Virus record (IMG/VR): IMGVR_UViG_3300020466_000014
Location: 1 to 34,349 of that record
Source: a virus
Reading direction: 5' to 3' (one strand)
Length of the DNA stretch: 34,349 bases
Shown here: positions 24,297 through 31,885 of the stretch, piece by piece
Numbering within the stretch: position 1 is the stretch's first letter
Layout: every line of letters starts with the position of its first letter
Notes under the pieces: generated by a model
Told to the model about the DNA's origin: nothing
Database searches by the model: none
The model's input: the letters and a program-made list of their open reading frames with translations, nothing else
Program-made: the position numbers and the translations under genes

Positions 24297-24972
24297 ATTC
24301 TTTGTTGGTAAGGATCTTTGCCAGTCGTGCATTCATTAGTGCAACGTCTTCATCCAGATCTTTATCAGCAAAGGCTTTAACAACTGTGTCCCACGTGTAA
24401 CCGTGCTCTTCAAACAATGCAACAGCACGCTTGATGCCGATACCAGGAACACCGCTGTAACCATCTGTTTGGTCGCCAGCTAGTGTCTGAATGTAGTGCC
24501 ACTTCTCACCTTCTTCAGGCGTGATTGTGAACATCTCGTCCATGTTGTAGAGACGACCGGGGATTTGTTTCATGTCCTTGTCAGGACTAACGATTACATT
24601 GCCAGGGTGTTCAGTGGCATAGATACCCATGGCATCATCGGCTTCAAGCTCAGGCATACGAATAACTTCGTACATATCGCTGAGTGCTGAAATGACCCGA
24701 CGATATCCGCAGGGCTTCTTTCTATTTCGATGACCCTTGTAATCGGGGTAAATTTTTTTCCGAAAATTCTTGGAGTCACTAAAGAACAGCACCATTTCAG
24801 GTGTGTCCCACAGGAACTGTTGTTTGATTTTCGATAGGTCTTTCTGGACGTTATTCATCGCCTCAGAAAACTTGCTGACGACCATGATGACATCGTCACC
24901 CCAGTCAATATCCGTCTCAGCACCAGCACAAGACTTATAGACGATATAGTCAGCGTCAACTAATAGTTTCAT
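24211..24972 (-). CDS. 5'-3' exonuclease, T7 gp6-like
   Basis: 253 residues (T7 gp6 about 300). FEN/PIN-type features: KLLVDADYIVYKSC at the N-terminus, FFSDSKNFRKKIYPDYKGHR, ELEADDAMGIYA with paired acidic residues, VSPDKDMKQIPG, and the H3TH-type LAGDQTDGYSGVPGIGIKRA. These Asp residues bind the metals for nicking 5' ends. T7 gp6 removes RNA primers and degrades host DNA for dNTPs. The start (24972) shares a base with the polymerase-domain stop. Confidence 0.93.
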   Translation of the reverse strand: MKLLVDADYIVYKSCAGAETDIDWGDDVIMVVSKFSEAMNNVQKDLSKIKQQFLWDTPEMVLFFSDSKNFRKKIYPDYKGHRNRKKPCGYRRVISALSDMYEVIRMPELEADDAMGIYATEHPGNVIVSPDKDMKQIPGRLYNMDEMFTITPEEGEKWHYIQTLAGDQTDGYSGVPGIGIKRAVALFEEHGYTWDTVVKAFADKDLDEDVALMNARLAKILTNKEYDGQVIPWCPTDASDRTNDGAELQATQA

Positions 24973-26240
24973 TAGTGGACCTCCGACCAGTCTTTTCCTT
25001 GCTTGGCTTCAGCTTCGATGGGGACTCGTAAGTTGTAGTACTCGCCAGCCGCTGCAGCGCTATATACCAAGGATGTTGATAGGTCGTTTGCGTGGTCAGG
25101 GTGGCATTCAAATTGCAATTCGTCATGTATAAATGCGAGCTGTGCAGCGCACAAACCCGTCTGTTTAATTGTGTCGTCGTTGATAACCATCCACCGCTTC
25201 GCGACTACACCGGCTCCTGACTGGAGCAGGTAGTTCAAAGATTTGTGTGGACTATCAACCTTTATTTTGCGTCCATCTATAGACCGGATAAAGCCCTTCT
25301 TAGACGCCTCTTTAATTGCCTCAAGTAGTTCCGACAGTCCATCAATAGCAGATACAAACGCTTCCCTGATTTCCTTACCTTTAGTCTTAGCGGTACGGTC
25401 ATTTAAGGAAGAGTCATAGGAATGACCGATTTTGGCGTCTCCGGCACCATAGATGAAGGCATAGGTAATTGTTTTGATTTGCCGCCTAGAAACTCCAACC
25501 CGGTCAGCATTCTGTTGATGGATGTCGCCGTTGAGGAGAGTGTCGGCAAAAGAGTTAGACCACCGGCCAAGATAGTGACCAAGCATCCTAAGTTCAATAC
25601 CTGCAAGATCAGCACCCACCATAATTTGGCCTGGAGATGCTTTGAATAGTTTTCTGAATTCATGTTCACTTGGAGTTTGCCCCAGGTTTGGTTTACGGTG
25701 CGCACATCTGTGCGTATTTGTTGCAACTGAACAGTGGTGATGTATTCGATCAGCACTCGTACATAGCTTCAGCCATGCGTTCGTGCCTTCCGAGATCATC
25801 CCCAATTTCTTCGTAATATCGAGACACTTCAAGAAATCCATCGCAGTCGGTGTCCCAATATCCTTGAGAATCACTTCGTCGATGATGGGCTTCCCAGTAG
25901 GTGTCATCTGGGTTGGAGTCCAACCATGAAATGTTTGCAGGATCCATGAAATATGGTCGCGAGAGGTAGGGTTTAACTCTTTCAGTCTGGTGAATGTACA
26001 TCCGTCAACGTATCCAGAGGTTTTGTTATTTCGTTTAGGAGTGAACTCTGATCCTTGGACGAAAGGATGCCTGTTGCGTAGTATTTCACAAGTTTGTTCA
26101 AGCTCTTTTCTGAGAGAAGATGCAAGTTTCCATGCAGCCGTTGAGTCAAAACTCCATCCATGTAACTCCTGTTGTGTGAGTATTTGTGCAACCTTGTGCT
26201 CTAGAGCGACCCAGTCAGGTAGGGGTGGAAGTGATCGCAT
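24972..26240 (-). CDS. DNA polymerase family A, polymerase domain (C-terminal part, separate frame)
   Basis: 422 residues from the ATG at 26240; the frame is open to 26306, but residues before this ATG are not polymerase-like. Motif A is GADLAGIELR (Asp211), motif B is RRQIKTITYAFIYG (252-265), motif C is IHDE (372-374), as in T7 gp5 and Pol I. The sequence begins at LPDWVALEHKVAQ, equivalent to the T7 segment just after the exonuclease domain. The exonuclease domain is in the upstream frame, overlapping by 40 bases. Either the polymerase is made as two chains or one base has been lost in the CCCC run near 26224. Combined length is about 590 residues, a plausible whole cyanopodovirus polymerase. 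Confidence 0.93.
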   Translation of the reverse strand: MRSLPPLPDWVALEHKVAQILTQQELHGWSFDSTAAWKLASSLRKELEQTCEILRNRHPFVQGSEFTPKRNNKTSGYVDGCTFTRLKELNPTSRDHISWILQTFHGWTPTQMTPTGKPIIDEVILKDIGTPTAMDFLKCLDITKKLGMISEGTNAWLKLCTSADRIHHHCSVATNTHRCAHRKPNLGQTPSEHEFRKLFKASPGQIMVGADLAGIELRMLGHYLGRWSNSFADTLLNGDIHQQNADRVGVSRRQIKTITYAFIYGAGDAKIGHSYDSSLNDRTAKTKGKEIREAFVSAIDGLSELLEAIKEASKKGFIRSIDGRKIKVDSPHKSLNYLLQSGAGVVAKRWMVINDDTIKQTGLCAAQLAFIHDELQFECHPDHANDLSTSLVYSAAAAGEYYNLRVPIEAEAKQGKDWSEVH

Positions 26241-26716
26241 AATTTGGTTGTTACTTTTACATCTTGTATGCAGTAGTCCTGCATTTCTTGGGACCACTCT
26301 TGCCAATCGGTGTCTTTACCAAATGAGCCTTTGTACTCTCCTACTCGGTAACCGTATGACTCAAGTGAATGCCTCCCATAAAGCTGAGATGGCATACGTT
26401 TCCACTTGTGTTTCAGATCTCTTTCCAACATATCGTTGTGATACAACCTTGACAAAAGCAAGGTATCTACAACCAGGGCAGATGGCTCAAACCACGGGTA
26501 GATTTTTTGAAGGACAGGTATGTCATAACCGATGACATTATGTCCGCAGATAATTTCTGCCTCCTGGAGGAGTTGAACACCCCTGACAATTGGCTCCTGA
26601 TCCCCCTCGTCGTTGTAAACAAGGGTTTGGTTAGTGTCCGAGTCATGAATGACCAGACAGTGAATGCGGGTAACATCATCGTATAGACCGTCAGTCTCTA
26701 GATCGAATACGAGCAT
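26201..26716 (-). CDS. DNA polymerase family A, 3'-5' exonuclease domain (N-terminal part, separate frame)
   Basis: 171 residues. DEDD exonuclease motifs: Exo I VFDLETDGL (Asp5, Glu7), Exo II CGHNVIGYDIPVL (Asn and Asp), Exo III MQDYCIQDVKVTTKL (Tyr and Asp). The frame ends HFHPYLTGSL at a TAG inside the polymerase-domain frame; shifting by one base continues into LPDWVALEH, the expected next segment of a T7-type polymerase. The split therefore falls at the linker between proofreading and synthesis domains. All catalytic exonuclease residues appear intact. Confidence 0.92.
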   Translation of the reverse strand: MLVFDLETDGLYDDVTRIHCLVIHDSDTNQTLVYNDEGDQEPIVRGVQLLQEAEIICGHNVIGYDIPVLQKIYPWFEPSALVVDTLLLSRLYHNDMLERDLKHKWKRMPSQLYGRHSLESYGYRVGEYKGSFGKDTDWQEWSQEMQDYCIQDVKVTTKLCDHFHPYLTGSL

Positions 26717-26762
26717 TTTTCCAGTGGTAAGTTTTGTCTACAAATTGAGCACGCTTTACCAT
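26691..26762 (-). CDS. Possible 23-residue mini-ORF between helicase and polymerase
   Basis: ATG at 26762, TGA at 26691: VKRAQFVDKTYHWKNARIRS. The frame is open further upstream (NPPTPE precedes the ATG) and overlaps the start of the exonuclease domain gene. It would fill the 68-base gap after the primase-helicase and has a sensible composition, but it is too short to distinguish from chance. Confidence 0.2.
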   Translation of the reverse strand: MVKRAQFVDKTYHWKNARIRSRD

Positions 26763-26784
26763 CTCAGGCGTGGGAGGATTTGGT

Positions 26785-28377
26785 TTAGAAATCTGTTGTT
26801 GGATCGAATTCTTCGTCTGGTTCAGTTTCATTGAATTTGCAGGTGTCTAAGTCGTAAGTCAGTTGTGTTGCGATGCCAACTTCGCCTGAATATCGATTTT
26901 TAAGGACTCGCACAGTCGTAGAGCCTCGTTCAGGTCCACTCTGCTGATCTCGTTCCAGCGCAATAACGCCGTCGCTGAGCTGAGCGATAGCAGCAGATCC
27001 GCGGAGCTGTCCAAGCGTGACCCTAGCTCCCTCTTCATGGTTGACATCAGATGTTGTTCTCCGTAAATGTGAAACTAGAAAGAGAGATATGCCTGTCCGT
27101 TCAACCAATGACCTCAACTTAGTCATGGTTTTGTCGATCATTTGCCGTTCATCGCCGTCAAGGCCAGACAGCAAGATAGACAGGTGATCAAGGAAGACAA
27201 CACGGGTCTCAAGACCGGATGCCATATATTCGATCCGTTCGTAAATGTGATCCGGGTCGTATGACCCGAAGCCATCAAATAGGTGTAGATTCCATTTGTT
27301 GATAGTTTTGTCGAACGCATCAACTAGCTCAGATCGGTCGTGCTCTCCGAGGTGGAGACTTTTTCCAACTGCTGCGGACATAAGTCCGAGAGCTGTACGA
27401 CGATTTGATTCTTCAAGTGCCAGGTAACCGACCCGTTCTCCTTTGTTAAGAAGGTGAGCGCATAAGTCCCGACAGAAGGAGGATTTTCCAGCGCCAGAGC
27501 CTGCAGTAATCGTGACAAGCTCTCCGTACCGGATCCCGTGCAGCTTTCTTTGAAGTCCTTGAAAGGGGTACTCATGATCTGATGGAGGTGTTGGTGTAGT
27601 GATTAGGTCAAGTAAGTTTTTGGCATCAACGATGCCGTCAGGCTTGTATTGAGTGTGTGCATAGTTGCAAACAGCTCGTACAGCTTCACTGTCACCAGCC
27701 TGTAAAGCCTCTGAGGCGTCTTTGTAATCGTCTAGAAAGCCGATGTAAACCTTGCCGGGTGGTAACACACCAGCGGCTTCATTTGCAGCCTTCTGACCGG
27801 CTTCGTCGTTATCAAAGAATAGGACTACTTTGTCGTAGTAGTTGATCCATTCATAGTTATTTTGGATCGCTTTTTTGGCAGCAGGCGCACCATTCGGAAT
27901 AGAAACCACATCCCAATTGGGTTGCGCTTCCCAGACACTCATGGCATCCATCTCGCCTTCAACGATGACAAGTTTCTTTTGCTTAGAAGTCGTCTTGTGT
28001 TTGAAGAGGTTCATCCCAAATAGGGTTTTGACCTCTCCTTCACATTTGAACTGTTTGTCTGTTGATCTTACTTTTGCTCCGACAAGCGTTCCAGCGCTGT
28101 CGTAATAATAGTGGCGTAGGACCTTTCCATCTTTGTATGTTTTGAAGAGTTCAGCTGTCTTTTCAGAGATTCCTCGTGATTGCAACCTTCCGGCTGATCC
28201 TTGTAATCGTACATTTGACACGCGATGATTGTGAATAACGTCATTGTCGCCATGCGAATAGGCATGACATCTAAAACAAAAAGTGGAGCCATCAGAGTAC
28301 AAACTGTTCGCATCTGATGACCCGCACTGGTCGCAAGGCATGTGCCTTACAAATTCTGTGTCGCTCATGTGAGCCAT
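26785..28377 (-). CDS. Primase-helicase, T7 gp4-like
   Basis: 530 residues (T7 gp4 566). The N-terminal zinc ribbon has C15, C18, C34, C37 (CDQC...CFRC) for primer-site recognition. A TOPRIM primase follows (LVIVEGEMDAMS; VVLFFDNDEAGQKAA). The C-terminal RecA-type helicase has Walker A GSGAGKSS, Walker B VVFLDHLSIL, and GQLRGSAAIAQLSD. The acidic C-terminus (EPDEEFDPTTDF), like that of T7 gp4, would contact the polymerase. ATG at 28377 or 28368 are both possible; the first overlaps the endonuclease stop by 13 bases. It unwinds the fork and makes primers. Confidence 0.96.
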   Translation of the reverse strand: MAHMSDTEFVRHMPCDQCGSSDANSLYSDGSTFCFRCHAYSHGDNDVIHNHRVSNVRLQGSAGRLQSRGISEKTAELFKTYKDGKVLRHYYYDSAGTLVGAKVRSTDKQFKCEGEVKTLFGMNLFKHKTTSKQKKLVIVEGEMDAMSVWEAQPNWDVVSIPNGAPAAKKAIQNNYEWINYYDKVVLFFDNDEAGQKAANEAAGVLPPGKVYIGFLDDYKDASEALQAGDSEAVRAVCNYAHTQYKPDGIVDAKNLLDLITTPTPPSDHEYPFQGLQRKLHGIRYGELVTITAGSGAGKSSFCRDLCAHLLNKGERVGYLALEESNRRTALGLMSAAVGKSLHLGEHDRSELVDAFDKTINKWNLHLFDGFGSYDPDHIYERIEYMASGLETRVVFLDHLSILLSGLDGDERQMIDKTMTKLRSLVERTGISLFLVSHLRRTTSDVNHEEGARVTLGQLRGSAAIAQLSDGVIALERDQQSGPERGSTTVRVLKNRYSGEVGIATQLTYDLDTCKFNETEPDEEFDPTTDF

Positions 28378-28724
28378 TCAATGGGGATAGTCGCGAAGGA
28401 CGCCCATTTAATGCCGTGGCGTTCACACCACTTGGCATAGGTAGTCTTCGATTTTTTAGAGATAGTGTTGTAGGGTGCCTGAAAGACCATACGAAGATCA
28501 ATGTCAGGGTTTTGTTCGATGACTGACTTGACCTTCTTACGATCCGCACTGTCCCAGTAACCCTTACACTCAAGCCAAACTCCATTCGGAAGAATGAAGT
28601 CTGGTGTGTATGAGTGTTGGATTACATAGGGAACCTTTGTACTTTCATATTCGTATTTGACACCCAGCTCGACGAGAAGATCAGCGACCTTCTCCTCAAG
28701 ACCGGATCGGAAAGCCATACGCAT
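28365..28724 (-). CDS. Holliday-junction endonuclease I, T7 gp3-like
   Basis: 119 residues (T7 gp3 149). FRSGLEEKVADLL supplies the first Glu, and YTPDFILPNGVWLECKG contains the D...ExK metal site of this nuclease family (T7 D55, E65, K67). It resolves branched DNA and helps break down host DNA. ATG at 28724 and 28718 are both possible. The start region includes the left copy of the 19-bp inverted repeat, whose complement covers the start codon. Confidence 0.93.
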   Translation of the reverse strand: MRMAFRSGLEEKVADLLVELGVKYEYESTKVPYVIQHSYTPDFILPNGVWLECKGYWDSADRKKVKSVIEQNPDIDLRMVFQAPYNTISKKSKTTYAKWCERHGIKWASFATIPIEWLT

Positions 28725-28735
28725 GTGGATAGGTC
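28717..28735 (+). repeat. Left copy of 19-bp inverted repeat flanking RNAP-SSB
   Basis: ATACGCATGTGGATAGGTC on the plus strand, exactly the reverse complement of 31730-31748. It covers the endonuclease start codon and ends 2 bases before the SSB stop. The identity stops at both ends and no flanking target duplication is visible. Confidence 0.9.
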
Positions 28736-28737
28736 AG

Positions 28738-29304
28738 TCAGAAGTCTTCTTCAGGCTCACCTGCATCGTTCTGGACGTTGGGCTCATTTGCTTTGTAACC
28801 CTTGGTCGTGCCGAACAGAGCAGCCACGTCCGTGTCTTCCATATCTCCAACATCAACGCCAGCGGCGGATGAAAGGGACACAATCTGTACGCCAACCAAC
28901 TTCAGGCTGGTGCCATACGTGACACCGTCCTTGAGGATGTAAGGCTTTTGGTAAAAAGCGATCTTCACCTTACTACCGCTAAACAGTGGGATGCTTTCGT
29001 CAGTGATTTCAGTGCCCTCAGTGTCAACGATGCCAGGCTTAGCAGCATCATTCCAAGAGAACTTCACTTTGTACTTACCTTCAGACACCTCTTCCCAAGG
29101 CTCAGGCTTGAGAACAGAACGCTTCGGGTTCTTCAGTTTAGACTCAGCCCACTTGAGATTATCAGGACGCTCAGTTTCCAGCTGGTCAGCCATATCCTGA
29201 TCGATAATTGCAGAAAGGCTAAAGCCATACTTGCTTGGTTTCATTACAGCTTGATATCCCTCAAGGACAACAGGCTCTTCAGTTTTATAGATGGTACGTG
29301 CCAT
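28738..29304 (-). CDS. Single-stranded DNA-binding protein, T7 gp2.5-like
   Basis: 188 residues (T7 gp2.5 232). The body is an OB-like beta-rich fold (YKVKFSWNDAAKPG; VKIAFYQKPYILKDG; VQIVSLSSAAGVD). The C-terminal tail is acidic and ends GEPEEDF, the aromatic-ended tail that in gp2.5 contacts polymerase and helicase. It starts on the stop codon of RNA polymerase (TAATG), so it is coupled to it, and its stop lies 2 bases from the 19-bp repeat copy. Confidence 0.9.
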   Translation of the reverse strand: MARTIYKTEEPVVLEGYQAVMKPSKYGFSLSAIIDQDMADQLETERPDNLKWAESKLKNPKRSVLKPEPWEEVSEGKYKVKFSWNDAAKPGIVDTEGTEITDESIPLFSGSKVKIAFYQKPYILKDGVTYGTSLKLVGVQIVSLSSAAGVDVGDMEDTDVAALFGTTKGYKANEPNVQNDAGEPEEDF

Positions 29305-31646
29305 TAACAGAAAAAATAAGTAGATTCAATAACCGATGCGGGTTCTAGTGTGTTACACATCGGTGGTTCAGTCTCTGCTCCAATACATTGGGCAAAGGTA
29401 GTTAAGTAGTTATGCTCCGCAAAGAGGTGCATGTATGTCTCACGAACAATGGCTGATAAAACAGACATGTCAGTAGCACGACAAAGAACCGAGTCGTGTA
29501 TGAGGGATATCGGAGCGTCGAAGCGTAATGCAGATAGGTGTAAAAGGGATGCATCAAGTGAATGAATTAGATTCGGTGCGGTTGCATTTTTGTGGTGTGA
29601 CTTATCAACTTTGTCATCATCTTCTGTAGCGATTCTGATGTGACACCTGCCTAGAAGTTGAAGCTCAATCTCTTGAACCTTTTTCTTCATCAGCTTTTGT
29701 GTGACGACAAACCCAGAAGGTGTGACCCACTGAAGTTCTGTAGCACCACGATCAATGGCCGCGGCCACCTCTGATTCAATCCACCTCATAACCTGCATCG
29801 GACCAGGAACAATGACGTTCATGGCATCTCGCACTGCTTTAACAGTTGCAGTCAGGTCATCCTTTTCAACCTCAACACCCTTTTCCAACAACGCTTCACG
29901 GATGTAACCCCTGTTGCTGTAAGGCTTTGCGTTGTAAGGCACCGTCATCACGGTCCTTTTGGTCGTTTTCCTGTCCATGTACGGACGGATACACTCAGGT
30001 ACATGTGGTTTAGCTTCTTCAGCTATCACCTTGTATGCGTCCTGAGGTTTATCACTCGGAAGAACATTTACCAACCGAGCCGTAGATGCATCTCTTGCTA
30101 GTCCAGCAAGTATCTGCAAACCACTACATGTAGCGTCTACGGCAACAGGTAGTGAAGTATGAGTGCGATCACATTTGATAACACAGTGATAGTACTCATC
30201 ACATGCGGCAAGGAAAGTCCAAGGCTCTTCAGCACCTTCCCATTCAGGTCGATTACTAATTGGATCTTCTGCTATTCGTGAAATAAGGTTGTGATTTTTG
30301 GCTACCCAATCAAGACGATCAGACATTGTGTCCTTGTCTTTGCCGTATGTTGTTGCGACTTGAAAGGCAAGCCACTGCTCAGCTTCAGGAGTCATGAATG
30401 ACTGCTCATAAAACTTGAGTAGTGACTTACCAAAGTCTGTATCTTGTGGTGTCAAAAAGGCAGGGATTGGGTAAGCCCTACCTCTGTAGTCAAAGCTCCA
30501 AGGTATAAAGAATTTCTCTTTGTCCTTGAATACTTTCACTGCGTTCATGGTCATCCTTGTACGACATGACCGTTGAAACGCTTGTGCATTTGTGTTGTGT
30601 ACCTCCGCAGCCTTGCGGTTGTAGTCATGCCGAGCTTTTTTGTTCTCAGCAATGTCGTAAGGCTTAGGTGGTAGAGGTAACTCCACGATAGGGATGAACT
30701 TTCCTACCTGTATCCCTCGTTCAAGTAGTGTCTCTGCGACACCGACGATGAACGGGTTCAACGTGTAGCCAACCTTCTGGATCTTGTTCAGAAAATTGAT
30801 TGGTGTTTCTCCCTGTATACACCGGGGATCAGCACGCCGAACCATGTCATACCCACGCATGACTTCGTTCAGCAGGTATCCGCCTTGCCGTTCGTTGGTC
30901 CAGTCGTTCGGTTCGATCAGCATTGGCCAAGCCAACGGACTGAACAGCTCAGCAGTAGCCATCACTTCTTCCTTAATGGACAGGAAGTGCGTGCTTGGGA
31001 TGATGTAGTTGTGACGCTTGCGTCCCTCTTGCCTCATCTCACGGGTAAACCACCCGCTTGCTTCGATGATGCAGTCAATGAGCCAACTGCCAAGCTTGAT
31101 TCGGTTGGCTCGACCCCAGCACTCCCAGTGTGGTACGTCGTAGCGGTTCATCAGCGTCGTGATGACCTTGACCTTTTGATGCGTACCGATGGACCGGTGG
31201 AAGTAGTTTTCCTTCAGCGTGTGTAGGAGACCCGGCACTTTGCGTTCGTAGTGCCGCATCATGCACTCGTTTTCGACCGCCTGCCCTATCGCTTCCGTGA
31301 CGCTTTGGACTTGGTTGGCTTTGGGTTTGTTGCTGAACACCTTGTCAAAGGTGACCTTGCAAGCGATGGCAGCCGCAGCTTCAGGTTCAATGTCGGACAG
31401 GTACTTTTGGATTTCAACAAAGGAACGTCCATTTTTTCCTTTCTTTATCCGTTCAAGAGCAGTTTCCTGAATACGTCCGACCACAAGAGGCAGAAGCTGC
31501 TCAATAGAAGCCACGCCATACACACTTGCAGACGCATACTCTTTGTCCTCTAGTTTTCTTTGGTTGTCGTGTAGTTGCTTGAGTCCTTGGCGTATTTGCT
31601 CACGCTCAAGCTCCACTTGCTCGTGGATCTCTGCCTTAGTTGCCAA
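29304..31646 (-). CDS. Phage RNA polymerase, single-subunit T7 type
   Basis: 780 residues (T7 883). Motif A is VAVDATCSGLQ (Asp504), motif B is TKRTVMTVPYNAKPY with Lys563 and Tyr571, motif C is LIHDS (Asp718), and SFDYRGRAYP (384-393) matches T7 DWRGRVY. PNLIHSLDASLLHL is also conserved. The C-terminal YFFC resembles the aromatic foot of T7 RNAP. The start is TTG at 31646: an in-frame TAA lies four codons upstream and there is no ATG until about residue 129. It would transcribe the middle and late genes; its promoters were not identified. The gene lies inside the 19-bp inverted repeats. Confidence 0.97.
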   Translation of the reverse strand: MATKAEIHEQVELEREQIRQGLKQLHDNQRKLEDKEYASASVYGVASIEQLLPLVVGRIQETALERIKKGKNGRSFVEIQKYLSDIEPEAAAAIACKVTFDKVFSNKPKANQVQSVTEAIGQAVENECMMRHYERKVPGLLHTLKENYFHRSIGTHQKVKVITTLMNRYDVPHWECWGRANRIKLGSWLIDCIIEASGWFTREMRQEGRKRHNYIIPSTHFLSIKEEVMATAELFSPLAWPMLIEPNDWTNERQGGYLLNEVMRGYDMVRRADPRCIQGETPINFLNKIQKVGYTLNPFIVGVAETLLERGIQVGKFIPIVELPLPPKPYDIAENKKARHDYNRKAAEVHNTNAQAFQRSCRTRMTMNAVKVFKDKEKFFIPWSFDYRGRAYPIPAFLTPQDTDFGKSLLKFYEQSFMTPEAEQWLAFQVATTYGKDKDTMSDRLDWVAKNHNLISRIAEDPISNRPEWEGAEEPWTFLAACDEYYHCVIKCDRTHTSLPVAVDATCSGLQILAGLARDASTARLVNVLPSDKPQDAYKVIAEEAKPHVPECIRPYMDRKTTKRTVMTVPYNAKPYSNRGYIREALLEKGVEVEKDDLTATVKAVRDAMNVIVPGPMQVMRWIESEVAAAIDRGATELQWVTPSGFVVTQKLMKKKVQEIELQLLGRCHIRIATEDDDKVDKSHHKNATAPNLIHSLDASLLHLSALRFDAPISLIHDSVLCRATDMSVLSAIVRETYMHLFAEHNYLTTFAQCIGAETEPPMCNTLEPASVIESTYFFC

Positions 31647-31663
31647 TAAGAATGCGCGTTAGA

Positions 31664-31687
31664 TCCGGTATTTAGATCTATACCGGA
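31664..31687 (-). promoter_or_regulatory. 8-bp hairpin just upstream of the RNA polymerase start
   Basis: TCCGGTAT (31664-31671) and ATACCGGA (31680-31687) form a perfect 8-bp stem with loop TTAGATCT. It lies 17 bases before the TTG start, where a ribosome would bind. It could be an RNase III-type processing hairpin, as before T7 gene 1, or an operator. No U tract follows. Confidence 0.45.
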
Positions 31688-31729
31688 GTGGATCGATGAT
31701 TGTGAAAGAAAGGTCAGGCGTCTCAACCC

Positions 31730-31748
31730 GACCTATCCACATGCGTAT
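31730..31748 (-). repeat. Right copy of 19-bp inverted repeat flanking RNAP-SSB
   Basis: GACCTATCCACATGCGTAT on the plus strand, the exact reverse complement of 28717-28735. It lies 83 bases upstream of the RNA polymerase start and 13 bases from the tRNA-Leu-like attachment sequence. The two copies bound a 3,032-bp segment holding only RNA polymerase and SSB. Confidence 0.9.
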
Positions 31749-31761
31749 TTTAGACGCTCAG

Positions 31762-31803
31762 GAACCTGAAACTAGCGCGTCTACCAATTCCGCCACATCC
31801 GCG
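31762..31803 (-). other. Probable attP: 5' half of a tRNA-Leu gene
   Basis: On the minus strand, GCGGATGTGGCGGAATTGG (from 31802) then TAGACGCGCTAGTTTCAGG are the acceptor 5' strand, D-arm and CAG anticodon loop of a bacterial tRNA-Leu. Downstream of the loop the sequence cannot complete the anticodon stem and no T-arm or 3' acceptor follows, so it is half a tRNA. The 42-base length equals that reported for the tRNA-Leu match in phage P-SSP7 (from memory). It lies beside the integrase gene. Confidence 0.75.
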
Positions 31804-31812
31804 TGGGGATTC

Positions 31813-31849
31813 CAGCGATGAGACTCGCTGAGAACGTCGGCGTTCCGAC
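31813..31849 (-). other. Two tandem hairpins between integrase and attP
   Basis: CAGCGA/TCGCTG (31813-31818 and 31825-31830, 6-nt loop) and GTCGG/CCGAC (31836-31840 and 31845-31849, 4-nt loop) are perfect short dyads. No U tract follows either on the minus strand. They may terminate the integrase transcript or take part in recombination. Confidence 0.4.
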
Positions 31850-31885
31850 CGAGAAAAGGTAGCACAGCGCACCCGGTAGACACGC

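Noticed and set aside
31700-31803. A complete tRNA-Leu gene beside the integrase
   Set aside because: Only the 5' half is present; no anticodon 3' strand, variable arm, T-arm or 3' acceptor follows.
31855-31880. Promoter resembling the published Syn5 phage RNA polymerase promoter (GCGCACCCGG on the plus strand)
   Set aside because: The match is partial and on the strand opposite to all genes.
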